Source of the DNA: Tetrapyrgos nigripes
Taxonomy: Eukaryota; Basidiomycota; Agaricomycetes; Agaricales; Campanellaceae
NCBI GenBank assembly: GCA_013368315.1
Contig: JAACJM010000138.1
Span: 124,001-188,000, forward strand
Reading direction: 5' to 3'
DNA: 64,000 nucleotides
In this document: in pieces, positions 1-12,200 of the stretch
Layout: each line of letters starts with the position of its first letter
How positions within the stretch are numbered: position 1 is the first letter of the stretch
Position numbers and translations under genes: made by a program
The notes under the pieces: model-generated
Databases searched by the model: none
The model's input: the letters and a program-made list of their open reading frames with translations, nothing else
What the model was told of the DNA's origin: nothing

Positions 1-24
1 CACACCTTACCTCCAACTCTGCTC

Positions 25-796
25 ATGGAACTATTCCTCTCAGAACGCGACCACGCCAACACCGTCTTTCTTAGTCCAGATGGAAGGGCAGTCTACCATA
101 CCGACACTCCTGTCAAGCTCTTTTCTGGACGTAGCACCAAAATCTATAAACACAATGCTGGATTTGGCGGAAGGCAAAAGGAAATGGGACTCGTGGAATT
201 ACATGGATGGGGTAACGATGTTGTAGACGTTGGTGGACGCTCATTCCAACCGTACAGAGCTGGGATATTTTCAACGTGAGTCTCGCCTCTGTTTCCCCTC
301 AATTTACTTGATTCTACCTGTTTTATCATCGTTGCGTGGATTTCAAAGTCAAGTCGTACTCAACTGACGGTGCGTTTACTTTGGCAGGTCAGAAGAATTT
401 GTCGCCTCAAACAATTGTCTGTACAAGTGGAAAAACCCAGTCAGGGCAGTTTGTAGTGAGTGCAGCGTTTTGCTTCAGTGTTTCCGACCCAGCTTTTCTC
501 TACTGCGAGATGTCTGACTGACTGACTCAAATTCTTGCCAGCTTTTGTCAAAACCTGACTCGCAAATGATTGCTTTCTATGATCCTGGCTCTATAGGATT
601 CTTCTCCAAAGGACATCCGCCCAAGTTGACTATTCTACCGCAAGGCATGCCTATAGCAGACGAAATCGTAACGACGCTCATATATATGGCGGAAAAGAGT
701 CGTCAAAGGAAGAGAAGAGCGAGAAGAAGAGCGGGAGGAACCATGGGAGGAACGCCGAGTGCTGGTGGAAGTTTGGCAGGATCTTCATCGTTTTGA
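25..796 (+). CDS. DUF6593-like small basidiomycete protein
   Basis: Three exons read by eye: 25-275, 388-448 and 542-796, giving 188 aa. The pattern of an N-terminal beta segment (FLSPDGRAVY), a central YKWKNP tryptophan-lysine motif, then IAFYDPGSIGFFSKGHPPKL and a closing helix with MPIADEIVTTLIYMAEKSR resembles the DUF6593 family, which is abundant in Agaricomycetes and has no known function. The C-terminus is a basic RQRKRRARRRAGG tail followed by a Gly/Ser-rich end, so nuclear or nucleic-acid contact is possible but not shown. The first donor (GTGAGT) and acceptor are clear; the second donor (GTTTGT at 449) was chosen because it alone keeps frame. No signal peptide or membrane segment is visible. 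The gene lies at the window edge and its promoter is not included. Confidence 0.7.
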
Positions 797-1316
797 TTGA
801 CCCTGGGTCTTTTCCCAAATTTTTTGCCGTCTTGACACCCAGCTGCTTGCTTATACGCGACTGGCGGGAGCTTGGATTATCGAGGGGCGAATTCCATAGT
901 TCCGAGACGTAGCGTGCACCATGACCTCGAGATTTTAGCTGCCGCCGCTTTCTTCTCTTTTCTTTGTGATGTCGCTGGCGGATTTCAGCGGCCAGCCTTT
1001 GACATTACCCATGACTAACCTCTTCCTTCCTGCCACTTCCTCTACCACTTCCTCTTCTACCTTCTCTCACATTCATCTTCGCCCTATTGACAGCACCATG
1101 ATCATATAAGCAAAGAGTGTAAGAATACCCGCAGACATATCTATGTATCTTTTCTACTGTAAGAACCGCGAATTTGCGATAATTGTAATACACGCAATGA
1201 GTCGTTGCTCTTTATTCTTGTAAATGTATATATATGCCCGCCGCTGTCTGCGCGACGCTGGGGGCAGCTGTTCTTTTGTTTGATGAACCTATGTCGCTCA
1301 AGCTATCACTACCCGT
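797..1316. other. intergenic, no supported gene
   Basis: Short open frames here on both strands show no family motif and no convincing splice structure. Probably the 3' UTR of the DUF6593-like gene followed by spacer. Confidence 0.4.
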
Positions 1317-2193
1317 ATGCCATTCCTTACGTCGCTCGACATGGATCTATCTACTACTCAGGAGGACATCGAGCCTATCTCAATGGTTTTAAAGGACCTG
1401 TCCAACCTTGTCGAAGTCAGGATTCCCGCCTTCAAATACATCTCCATTATTGCCCATTCTCAGCCGTTCAGCGAAACTGAAGAAGCTCTCGTTCTCCAAC
1501 TTTGGAACGATTGATCCTGCTGTTACAGAAATACGCGGTCAACCCGGTCGGTGTAGAAAAGCCAGAGACTGTTCGAGATTTGTTCGAGATAGGCTGCTAC
1601 GGCTTATTACATTCTTTTCACTAAATCTCGAGAAGCTAGGAAGGTCGGATACTCTAATGGTGTCCACGTAATAGGCTACAACAGCTCTGAGTCTCTCACA
1701 TTTGATGACTTGAGAGCCGTCTTCAGATTGCGGAATATCACGATTCACTCGTTTCAAATTCCGACATTCATCTTCCTTTGATCTCTCCGACTCCAATATC
1801 CAGGAGATTGCAACGGCGTAGCCTCGACTGAAAGTACCTTTCCTAGGCAACTACCCTGCTTATTTTTTTCGGGTTGATAAAGAGAAACCCACTGTCCGGA
1901 TCTCGTGCAAATCTCGTGGAAGTTGGTCTAGTCATCGACACCTCCGGACTCTCTGCCATGTCTCGCGACCTACCAACGATACTGATCTCAAGAATGCCCC
2001 AAGCGCTGGCTTGCGTCTTCCTGATGTCGGTCTCTCCCAAACTGACCTCGAAGATACCATTTGCTTCGCCAACTCCATGCGTCGATTTTGTGATCCTAGA
2101 TGTGAGCTGTTGTCGTCTAGGGTGACCGGCTCACCGATGGACCTTAGATGGCGAGAGGTAGCAGAACTGTTCTCGTCATTCTCCGATGCATAG
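1317..2193 (+). pseudogene. decayed F-box/LRR-type gene copy
   Basis: This is a broken relative of the F-box/LRR gene found on the minus strand at 9.2-12.6 kb. Matching pieces appear in the same order but in different frames: MPFLTSLDMDL and LVEVRIPAFKYI (compare MPSLTALDLHV and LAEITIPAFTDI in the other copy), then SLTFDDLRAVFR (HITFDDFRAISR), then NLVEVGLVIDTS (NLQDVALLFDTT), then MRRFCDPRCELL and WREVAELFSSFSD (IGHFCHPRCELL and WKAVEDLFPLFSD). Stops and frame changes lie between the pieces, and no F-box N-terminus is present upstream. It keeps LRR-like and C-terminal regions only. Most likely a truncated tandem or dispersed paralogue that has been accumulating mutations. Confidence 0.65.
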
Positions 2194-2565
2194 TATCTCG
2201 ACGTGGAAGTAAGAGCGCCAGTCAAGCGCTAGTTCCGAGTCGCTCTTCAAGCGACAAGCATCTGTACGCTATCTGATACGAGGGCATGAGGGTATAGGAC
2301 TGGGCTAGCTGACGGTGAATGCTGGAACACTGAAGCATAGACCGGTGCTATCAAGTTTGCCGGTGTCGCACCTTTGAGGGATTCATGGCTATCATCGCGT
2401 ACACGAGAAACTTCGACTGGAAACTTGAGAGGTTCAGAAGATATATGGATTTCTTCGTGTAGTATGTAGTAGTAATCATAATTGCATTCGGAAGCAGTCA
2501 CTGCAAAACAGAACATGTAGTACATCAATAACCATTTTTTCGACAAAGCCAAATTCCAAGAGTGC

Positions 2566-3092
2566 TCAGATGCCAACGTTGATAGGGCTGCAACCAAGAG
2601 CAATAAGACCACCCTGTCATCGTACAATGAGCATACTCTTAATACTAGTAAAACAAGACAAAGGGAACTTACGAATTTGTTTCCGGTGCAGCAAACAGGC
2701 TGGGCAGCACAGTTGTTTCCTCCAATACCGAGGACGTTGATAGGGTCACAGTTCAGACCAACGAGGCCGGTGATTGGATCCAATACAATACCAAGCAATC
2801 CAGCGAGCGAAGCTACGGAAGGAGACTGGGCCTACAGTGAGGAAAAATGATGACGGTTAGCAGTGAAGTCACGCATGAGAAGGACGACGAGAAACTCACA
2901 GATTGAACAGAATTGCAACACTGCAACGGGCCGACGTTGCACTGGCCACCAGAGGAGGATGTGGGCTACAATGAGATGGAGACGTTGATTAGAATCGAAG
3001 CGAGACCTATCAGCCGATTGAACGCTTACAGCGGCGACTGCAAGAGTAGCAGCGAGGGATGCGACGAGGATAGTGGAGGCGCGGTGGAACAT
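2566..3092 (-). CDS. class I hydrophobin
   Basis: Small secreted surfactant protein that self-assembles at air-water interfaces on hyphae and fruit bodies. Four exons on the minus strand: 3092-3030, 2965-2900, 2831-2673 and 2613-2566, all with GT-AG junctions, giving 111 aa. Residues 1-21 form a typical signal peptide ([20 protein letters not shown]). The eight-cysteine hydrophobin pattern is complete: [10 protein letters not shown], then single Cys in LNCDP and NNC, then VCC, then a last Cys in [11 protein letters not shown]. The spacing and the hydrophobic loop after the first CC pair fit class I rather than class II. A TATA-like box lies about 70 bp upstream of the start. Neighbours are unrelated. 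Nothing looks broken. Confidence 0.93.
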
Positions 3093-3161
3093 CTTGTAGG
3101 TGATTTGACTCGAAGAGACGAAGGAAATCGAACTGAGGGAATGGCCAGGACAAGTATCCAG

Positions 3162-3169
3162 CTTATATA
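3162..3169 (-). promoter_or_regulatory. TATA-like box of the hydrophobin gene
   Basis: TATATAAG read on the minus strand, 70 bp before the hydrophobin ATG. Position and sequence fit a core promoter of a strongly expressed fungal gene. Confidence 0.5.
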
Positions 3170-4571
3170 CAGAAAGATGCTGGTCTGTGCGTGAGCACCT
3201 TTTGCATTTCTTCTAGTAAAAAGAGCATTAACAACGATTCGACAACGGTAGACGTACCTCGAAGAATCAAAGATTAGCAGCACACTGGACGGAGATCGAT
3301 TGATGCCGAGTACTACGCAAATGTACTCCACGAGAGACTTTGCTTCGACTGATAAATTAGCTTGTTCCTGACTGTCCTGAAAAAGTATTTGGGAATACCA
3401 AAGGGGTTTGATGACACCGTAGAAGATGCAGAAGGAAGGAGTTTTCACCATAAAGCGAATGATGGTATCCATAGACCGTAGGTCCGTACAACAGAAGGTC
3501 GGGATGGTAGTCCTACTCCACACTATCAAAGAAACCTTGCTTCGATTCCGAATACCTCGCCTTCAAGCTCTTGAAAATCTTGTGCTGGCGTCATAAAATG
3601 ACCCAGTAACGCCCAGACTGGAGGAGAGTAATTGGGATCGCTAGAGCTTCTAACTTGATGTTGCTTCTAAGCCAGTTCCTGGAAGCAAAGAAGTCCCCGA
3701 TCACGGCCAAATTCCAAGCTCCAAAAAGGCTAAAACCAGGGCCCAGTCAATGGCTTCGAGTATGACTCCGCTTTGACCGAGGACATCCATCCGAGACAGA
3801 TAATACTCGAGTGAAATGTTGGTGAAATGGCAACAGAACGCGGCCACTATATATATAGATTATAATAATCAAACCGGGCAGGACAATAGTAGCAGCGCAA
3901 AGGCAAAAGTACCAAGATTTCAGGCCTTTCAGGTCTTTTGAAGCCACAATGAGATAGCTAGAAGCGACGATTGACATCGAGTTTCCTGGTCCGACGTCGT
4001 TGGAAAGCCGTTTTTCTAACGAACACCGGCAGGTTAGAGCCCGACAGTCTGACCAGAAGACGACGTAAAGATCTGTAACTCGGAGATGAAGCTTTGAAGC
4101 GTCGCTTGTATGGTCTAAAGGAATCTGGACCTCAAAATCCCCGTACGATTGGCGGGGACTTGGCGGAGACGAAGCTTGACCGACGGTCCGACACGTACCA
4201 AAGATTTAGAGGAAGCCTAGAGTACATCCGGAGCACAATATAATTATTCCAGTCTTTGCTAAGTTCATGAGAATGAAATGGAGGGGTTCCTCAACTTTGA
4301 ACAGATAATCGCTCGAGCAGCATTTTTTTTGGCATCATCCTTCCTGTAATTTCCGCTTCAGAAACGAGTCAACACAAGTGGCTCAGGACTGTTAGAGGAG
4401 AGTTTGCAAGATACTGGTAGAATAGGGACGGCAAGAAGATTTCGATGTGAGCTGTGAAGGGAGACCGCACGGTAAGTGATGACAGTCGCGACTCAAACTG
4501 TGGAGAAAACCACGTAGCTCTGTAGTTTGATTTCAAACTCCGCCGGATTCATCCGAAGCGGGCAGCGATGC
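3170..4571. other. intergenic, no supported gene
   Basis: Frames on both strands are short and lack family motifs. No RNA gene or clear repeat was seen before the MITE at 4580. Confidence 0.4.
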
Positions 4572-4579
4572 GATAGCGC

Positions 4580-5322
4580 TAGGACTTCGCACCGTACCCA
4601 CATCTCAACCTCACCCGTAAGTACGGTGTACTGTACGGGTGCCACCCGTAGGAGACCGTATGGTTACGGCCGTATACGGGTACGTAGTGGTTACGGGTCG
4701 GTAAATCTAGGTTTTAAGCTCACATTTGCCACTGTCAGTGATAGTGCAGCCACCTCAGCATGAAACCGACGCCCCGTACATCTCGGCGCATTGAGAGCCA
4801 CATGGCAGACATCAAACTGCCACATCAGTGACTCCTTCTTACTTCAACTTCTACCTTCATCAACGTCTGGCTCATTTACCGGGAGAAAGTAGTGCTAAAT
4901 GACTCTTGTTTATAGCTGCAGGTGAGCCTTCACTCCTCACACAGGTGGAATTGAGGAATAATATTACTTCCTCACTTAGGTATGCCAGGAACCTTCAAGC
5001 CATGATATTAGTCGTCTTAGGCATCTAGTAGATCCTGTAGTATGATTTACAGTGCCGAATTTATTTTTCTTTCTTCAGGCTTTATTTGGCCCGAAACCGA
5101 AAGCAGTAGTAGTAGTAATTAGCCGTCTTGCACTGGTTTACTATTTTACGAAATTTTATCTATCAGTACATACCGTAACCCGTAATACTGCCGTATCCAG
5201 ACCATACCAGTATTGTCAACACTTCCTTCTGAACCCGTAAGCTACGGTGTGGGTTGGTCCGTATCAGTATCTGACCCGTAAATTTACGGGCGTACCAGTA
5301 TACTGTACGGCGCGAAGCCCTA
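4580..5322. mobile_element. hAT-like non-autonomous element (MITE), 743 bp
   Basis: The ends are inverted repeats: TAGGACTTCGCACCGTAC at the left, and TAGGGCTTCGCGCCGTAC read inward from the right, 16 of 18 bases identical. The element is flanked by a perfect 8 bp direct repeat GATAGCGC at 4572-4579 and 5323-5330, the target duplication size of the hAT superfamily. There is no coding capacity for a transposase. Inside both ends are many CCGTA/ACGGG motifs in both orientations, probably subterminal transposase binding sites. Good end match and intact duplication suggest a fairly young insertion. Confidence 0.88.
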
Positions 5323-5330
5323 GATAGCGC

Positions 5331-5703
5331 ACCTAATGCCTGAGGACGAGACTAGTTTTTCGTTGAAAACAACGTTCGACGATAAGACGACTCCTTGGAG
5401 TCCGATAGCATGACTCCTTTCTTCTATTTTTGGGACCAGCACTTGTAAGGTACTCAAAGTAAGTAAGTCCGTTTACCCGTTGGAAGGTAGCGCATGGTTT
5501 GCGGAGAATGCAAGGTCTTTTGAATGTAGCTAGAGTCATACTCTCTGACAAGGCTCGAAGGACCGTATTTTGACTGTGGAGGTTGAACAAAAAAAGGATC
5601 GGCTATTTTGCGGGTAAAAAGAGAAAGTGGCAACCCACGGCAAAAAAAGCTGATCGGCTGCTTACCGGTGTGAATATCGAACATAGCGTACATGTTAGTG
5701 GAC
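5331..5703. other. intergenic, upstream region of the MFS gene
   Basis: No gene supported. A TATA-like TATATAT lies near 5704-5710. Confidence 0.35.
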
Positions 5704-5782
5704 TATATATTGCTCGAAGGCTGCTATGGTTCTTCCCCGGGTTTTTCGTTCCTTGACCACCACGACCGCGTCCGACGACACG

Positions 5783-8580
5783 ATGTCCACCGTCACGAAA
5801 GCAATCCCTCAAGACGCGCAGCAGGATCAAAAGCAGCCTGTCAAGAAAAAACCAGGAGAGTCATGGAAAGCAGATGAAACCCATGTTTTGCCTCACAACA
5901 ATCTCCCAATTGTACATTTCTTCTCCAAGTTCTATGCAGTCTCCTCATCCTGTCGATTAGGTCTTTCTTGGCTTTATGTGCACCATCTTCCTAAGTGCTA
6001 TGGATCAGGTACGATTATGATGTCAGAATCTCCGAGCCTTGTTCACCTGAAGCAAAATCCGTGTTCTTGTTTTGTGCAGACTATCGTAGCGACTGCTCTA
6101 CCAACTATCGTCAGTGAACTTGGTGGAGGAAGTAACTATAGTTGGGTTGGAAGGTACTTAACGAGGCTGAACCCGTCGCTCTTCCATTAACCTAGCGAGT
6201 CTAGTGCGTACCTATTGGCAGCAGCGACGTTTTCACCTCTCTATGGCAAGCTTTCTGACATTGTTGGTGAATATCATACATCTCTTGTCTTCAAGATATA
6301 CTGCTCAAACGCTGCACCTGTACCAGGTCGAAAACCCGTTCTTTTTGGCAGCATCCTCATTTTCCTTGTGTGTTTGGTTTTCAAATTTCTTGACGCTTCA
6401 CAAGTTCATTGTATCATGCAGGTGGGATCTGCATTATGCGGTGCTGCTCAGACCATGATTTGGTTGATTGTATGTCGCGCAGTCCAAGGCATTGGAGGAG
6501 GTGGGATCATACAAATGGTGGGTCTCAGGTCACGCTGCTAGCAGGCTGTGGATTTCTCATCCATGGATAGATCCAAATCACCATTAGCGATATTGTGTCT
6601 CTGGAAGAGTGAGTATTTTTGCAGACTGCTATGAGTCAGCTTCTTAACACAGTGAATAGTCGTGGAAAATACGGTGGATTCATTGGCGGAACATGGGGTA
6701 TGGCAAGTATCGTGGGTCCGCTTTTGGGTGGTGTTTTCACGGACCATGTCAGTTGGAGATGGTGAGCCTTGGTGCTAGTGACTCATCCTCTGTGCTAAGT
6801 CATTCTGATCCCTGTAGGTGCTTTTGGATAAATCTGTTAGTAAACCAGCTTGTCAGTACAAGTTTACGTTTCTCAACCCATCCTTTTTCGTAGCCCGACA
6901 GGAGGCGCCGCTACCTTGATCCTTTTCTTTTTCTTGAATCTCAACCCGCGACCGACCAAGTCTTTCAAGGAACATGCCCGCGAATTCGACTTTCTCGGGC
7001 TATTTGTCATAGTAGCTGGGGTTGTCTGTTTGTTAATCGGCTTTAACTTCAGTGAAACTTCATGTCGGTGTGGCAAAATTTTTGAGCTTACGTCCTTCTA
7101 ATACTTGACTACTCCAGGGTCTGACGCCAAACAATTGCTCTTGTTGCTGTTGGAGCATCTCTCCTCTTAGTTGCTGGTGTTTACGAGACCTTCATGACAA
7201 AATCTGCCATCTTACCTCGAAGATTGTTCCAGGTAAGAGTGATGGGCATTCTGTCTGAAATGTCCCTTGCTCAAATTTTGTAGACGCGAACTACATCAAT
7301 CATTTTGATTGCAGGCTTTTTCCACGCTGTGACCTTATTTCCAGGCATGTCTACTGTTTGCCATTGGTCCAAACTCCTAATCCGGTTGTTCTAGGTGCCT
7401 ATTATCTTCCCGTGTACTTCCAGGCGTTAGGTGCATCGGCCACAGGTGCCGGTGTCAGGTGTGACGGACTCTTTCCTACATAATGTTTTTGCTGACCAGC
7501 TCATTTAGAATGATTCCGTTCTCGTGTGGCGGTGCTATTTTCTCTGCTGCTTCTGGTATTCTTGTCAGCAAAACCAAAGAGTATCGATTCATTATGTGGG
7601 TATATCTGCTCCTCTCGGTTTTGATATAGCTGACACAACCACAAAGGTGGGGAGCATTTGCCTTTTTCACGCTAGGTTATGGCTTGATGACCATGCTGGA
7701 TAGTCATTCGAACACGTACGACGTTCCGCCTCATGCCAATAACTCAGATTAACATGATTGTTGATAGCGCGGAGAAGGTTCTTTACCCCTTTGTGGCTGC
7801 AATTGGACTAGGTTCCCTTTTCCAGACGCCTCTGATCGGCCTCCAAGCCGCAATGCCTCTGAAAGACATGGCAACGAGTACCTCCGCTTTTGGATTTATA
7901 AGGTCAGCTTTGCCTCTCCCGTCGTTATCAGTTCTAGACAGCTAATGAGATTTACAGGACTCTTGGTGGCACTGTCGGTATTGCGATTGGACAAGCGATA
8001 TTCTCGGGTGTGAGTATTTTCAGAAGTGCAACACTGTCGAAATACTCAAGCTACATACGATGCAGACCTTGAAAACAAGATTAGACAAGATCCCCAACCT
8101 CTCAATTGACACCTCTAGCTCTGGGCTCAGCGAAAGCGTTCGGCATCTAAACCAAATACCTGTACGCTTTCGTCTTTTTCTGGTACACATTTCGCTAACA
8201 AGGAAGCAGGATCCTACACAACGTGCAGCAGTCATTCAGGCCTATGCGAAGTCTGTCAGTTCGATATGGGTTGTCTGCACTCCCATATTAGGAGCGAGTT
8301 TCTTGATGGGTACGATTGTTTCATACTCATGCTGTGCCACTGCCAATCCTGACGTCTGCTTTTTCACGCATCATCTGTCTGGGTCCTGATAAACATCTGT
8401 CGTTCCTCAGTTTTGTGGATAAGAAAATACTCTCTGGACCGCAAATTCGTTCAAAACAGTGACCCTGCCAAACAGGCAACAGACATTGAGAAGGGTGAAC
8501 CCGCGAAACAGTCTATCAACGACAGCGCCGAAGAATCTACAAAGAATGACCATAAGACGACAGTTGATGAGTCGGTATGA
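5783..8580 (+). CDS. MFS transporter, DHA2-like drug/H+ antiporter
   Basis: Polytopic plasma- or vacuolar-membrane transporter, probably exporting drugs, toxins or siderophore-like compounds in exchange for protons. About ten short introns interrupt the gene. The cytosolic N-terminus ([11 protein letters not shown]) leads into TM1 with the DHA motif [16 protein letters not shown], then [20 protein letters not shown] (motif A region) and RKPVLFGS, the [15 protein letters not shown] helix, [20 protein letters not shown] (motif C-like, antiporter signature), and later helices including [20 protein letters not shown] and [20 protein letters not shown]. The C-terminus is hydrophilic. About 14 hydrophobic segments are expected. 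An in-frame ATG exists at 5726, but a TATA-like box at 5704-5710 lies too close to it, so the ATG at 5783 is preferred. Exact substrate unknown. Confidence 0.88.
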
Positions 8581-8961
8581 TTGCTACATAGCTCTGCTTG
8601 TAGAATAGACAACTGTCACGATAGAAATGATATTAATGGGATCAATGTCCTTACCAGAGTAAAGTGAGAAGAAGCGGTGTTGAAAAAAAAAGAAAAATGA
8701 TCAATTGAACTATCTACGCACAAAATGCTCAGGTAAATACTAACAAATATCTACCTCGATAGCTCGTAAAATAAACAAAGAAAATCCAAATTGAAAGTGT
8801 GGCTCTGATATCACGAACCTAACTTCGTTAGGTTCGTTAGGGTCTGGCTGTGAGAGACTAATATCCACGTGCCACAAGGGTTCTAGATCTCCTTCCCTCG
8901 ACTCTCATCCCAGACTGTCCCAGCGCCTTGCAACCGTCTCCTTCAGTCTACAGCAGCAGCA
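8581..8961. other. intergenic
   Basis: AT-rich spacer. It includes a short duplicated/palindromic stretch around 8815-8845 (AACCTAACTTCGTTAGGTTC). No gene supported. Confidence 0.4.
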
Positions 8962-9165
8962 ATGCCCTCAGAATTCAGCGCGGCTATCGATGAACAGGCG
9001 TACCCTGACATCCAACAGAGTCAGGTCAAGTTATGCAGCAGTTGTCATTCTCCAGTGGACCAAACGAACTCTGTATTTCTGCCAGGCGCAGAGGCCATTG
9101 TCTGTGCTAGCTGCCAACCTTTGTTTTCTATTATCATTTGCTCCAAAAGTAGGGTGTGGTGCTGA
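8962..9165 (+). CDS. small CxxC...CxxC protein, hypothetical
   Basis: Single-exon frame of 67 aa. Four cysteines are arranged as CSSC (about residues 25-28) and CASC (about 48-51), around SPVDQTNSVFLPGAEAIV. That spacing is what a small zinc ribbon would need. No family was recognised with certainty. It is short and could be the first exon of a longer gene or a chance frame; the paired CxxC motifs are the only support. It lies just downstream of the transporter and next to the broken F-box gene. Confidence 0.35.
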   Translation: MPSEFSAAIDEQAYPDIQQSQVKLCSSCHSPVDQTNSVFLPGAEAIVCASCQPLFSIIICSKSRVWC

Positions 9166-9246
9166 GAAGTTGTATATACACTGCCAGTACTAGTACACAT
9201 TGTCAAAACAAGCCACTCCACTGTACCCTCCTCCCACTAACGCCCG

Positions 9247-12200
9247 TTAATCCGCTTCTCCTTCCGTAAGCCTACCCCGCAGCGAAGTAATTTCCTGCTC
9301 CTTCTTCCGCACAGTCGAGTGCAGGTCAGAGAACAATGGGAACAGGTCTTCCACAGCTTTCCACCTGGACTTGGCCTCCTTGTCAAGCTCGTTCGGCCAT
9401 AGCAGCTCGCAACGGGGATGGCAGAAGTGACCTATCGACATTGCGAAGCGATTCACATCTTCAGGTGCTATTTCGGTATTACCAATGTCGAGGGAAAATA
9501 ATCTGGCAGCTGTTGGACTGGCTGTCTCATGAGTCTGGGTGGTGGTGTCAAACAGTAGGGCAACGTCTTGAAGATTCGGACACGAGCGTGTCCATCAGGA
9601 AAAGCCTTATATACAACTTCATGCAATAACTGTATAATTATGCATTTTATGCGTAAAAATGCAAAAATTTACACAACTTACACAGCGTTTTGCATAAAGT
9701 TTGAGACTAGTGGAATAATTATGCATTCAGAGCAACTTTATGCATCCTAGTGCATGGCGCATGCTCGAAGTTGGATAAAAAAGCGTACTGCCGGAACACC
9801 TACATTCCACTCTTTGGTGCAACAGGTCCGTACCCGTATCGTCGCCAAGGTCTGGGTTGGTTGAGACGGTACAGGCAACACGGTCGCAAAGACTGTATAC
9901 GGATGGTATACGACCCGTATCCGTATCGTACACACAGTTGCAAGAAATACGGTACAGTTACGGGTAGTCCATAAAAAATACGACCCGTAAGAAATACGAC
10001 CGTAACCGTATACGGACGGTTGAGAGCCCTAACGGTAGCAAGACTACCGATTGCCCCATCTCCGTTATTCCCCATGACTCCAAGTATGACCTAGAATCCT
10101 CCCATTACTCAACAACGTTGCAAGTACATAGAGTGTTTTTCAGAGTCATAGAGTGTTTTTCAGTGTAAGTATGACAATAGGTACAACAGCAAGCCCGAAC
10201 GCAATTGGAGCCTTAAGCTTGATTGACGGCAGACTGAAGAATTCAAACTCCGATGGAAGAACTGTACAGTTGATCGAATTTGATGTAAACAAACAGTCAC
10301 CTGACCCATGTTGACTTCGTTTCTTTTCAACTTCGGACCTCATCAACTCAAGGTAGCAGTATTCCCGTGCAATCTCTTACCCCCCTCTACATGTTTCCAA
10401 CGTCGCCCTCACTGCCTTCAGTCTGCAAGAGCAACCTTCGTTCGAGATTTTGCGCACATTGTACATCCCGACACGCCGCGTTTTTATAAGTAGCTTCTTT
10501 GTATTCTGCATATGTCTGCCTGACGGTGCACTACGGTATGTCTTCTGCTCATGTTCCACACCGCAAAATGCTCATAACCTCTCCACGTCTCTGTCTTTTG
10601 CGTTACTTTAGGTACAACGTCTGCAGGACTGCCCATGACAAATGTCGCTCAGCCAGTACCCTTGATTGTTTTGTGCTCTGCATGGTTCGTCTTCTTTTTT
10701 TCTTTTGCTTCTCTTCCACTGTCTGATATTTTCTGTTGCCCTGTCTTTGATCCTTGCTGAGCCGTACCATTGGTCACCGGGATTTAGCATGCCACATGTG
10801 TTTGGATATGTCTCGTGCCTCTCGGTCTTATTGATTGCACGGAGCCTCATTGATGTATGCTCAAGGTATGTGCGCAGCACTCCTTATCCTTTCTTCGAGC
10901 TAATTCTTATGACAGCCTTTCGTTTGATAATATGTCTAGATTGTGTAGAGACTGTGGTCTATTTGTATGATATTGCTCGTAGATAGTGTAGCTTATCGTT
11001 ATGATTGTACTTCGAGTAGTTGCCAATACACTTCTTGCTATCTATTCATCTTCATTGTGTCAAATGTGATAACTAGGCAGGTATCTCACTGTGCATATTG
11101 TCGAGTAAAGGAGTATAATCTATGCATATCTATGTAGTCTGTTGCGTAAGATGTGCATAATTGTGCATAAGTTTTGGAACTCAAGAAAGGACTTGCATCA
11201 GGAGCATAATATGCATAATCTTGCAATTTAACGCATTCTCATGCATTTTTCGGTCTTTTTCATTCCTTTATTGCATGAAGTTGTATATGAGGCTTTTCCT
11301 GATGTCAGGTAGAAGAGAGATTATACAGTGAGATTTCTGCAAGTCTGGGTAGAACGATGAGTCGGTTCGTTGGTCAGGAAAAGGTTCTCCAGCTGCGGGC
11401 ACAACACTGATAGCGCCCCTATATTTTCGTCTGAGAGGCTGAGCGGAAATGGGTGCATGAATTGGAAGGTGGTCATTTTTGGCAACCTTGGTCACCTTGA
11501 TATTGCTCGGAAGTCGTCAAATGTGATATGCTGGAAATCTATGTTAGTGTTATCTGCGGTAGCAGGAGGACCGACACCGTGTCCAATGTCGAGTTCTACG
11601 AGATTGGGTGCAAAGGATGAGAGGAGCTGTTCGACAGCTTTCCGCTCCTCGATAGCAAGCGAGTACACTCGAAATATACGTAAGCCTTCGAGGCGATGCT
11701 GCGAAAGGAACGAGGAAAGATTCGAGTAGCTGACTCTGCAGATGGACAGCTCGACGAGGGGGGCAAATATCTCTCCTTGCAGGGCGATGCCTGTGTCCGT
11801 AACAGCTTCGTCATCACCACAGTCAAAGAATGTGAGTTGCTTCAGCTTGGGGGAGCTGCTGAGACATGACAAGATACGGAAAATGTCTGTGAACGCGGGT
11901 ATTGTGATCTCGGCGAGCGTAGGGAGGTTTCTGAAGACCGTCAAGAGCGGCTCAACATATTCTTCTGGAGGGTATACATGTAGGTCTAATGCAGTCAGAG
12001 ATGGCATGCGGGTTGTTATGGCTTCGGCGACGGCTTCAGCGATGGATGTCACTTCATGTCCTTGGAGACTATACCGTAAACAGTAGTCCCTTACACCTTC
12101 ATGCATAAATATGGCGCTATCGAGGAATCGATTGTGGTTTCCTTCCCAATCGAGAGTATGAAGTTTCGGAAGAAGAGGAGACAGTGACCGAAGGCGTTGT

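Noticed and set aside
4527..4763. Small open frame over the MITE edge
   Set aside because: It crosses the insertion boundary and consists of CCGTA repeat sequence.
10666..10986. 106-residue hydrophobic frame inside the F-box insertion
   Set aside because: No family motif, no transposase residues and no splice context.
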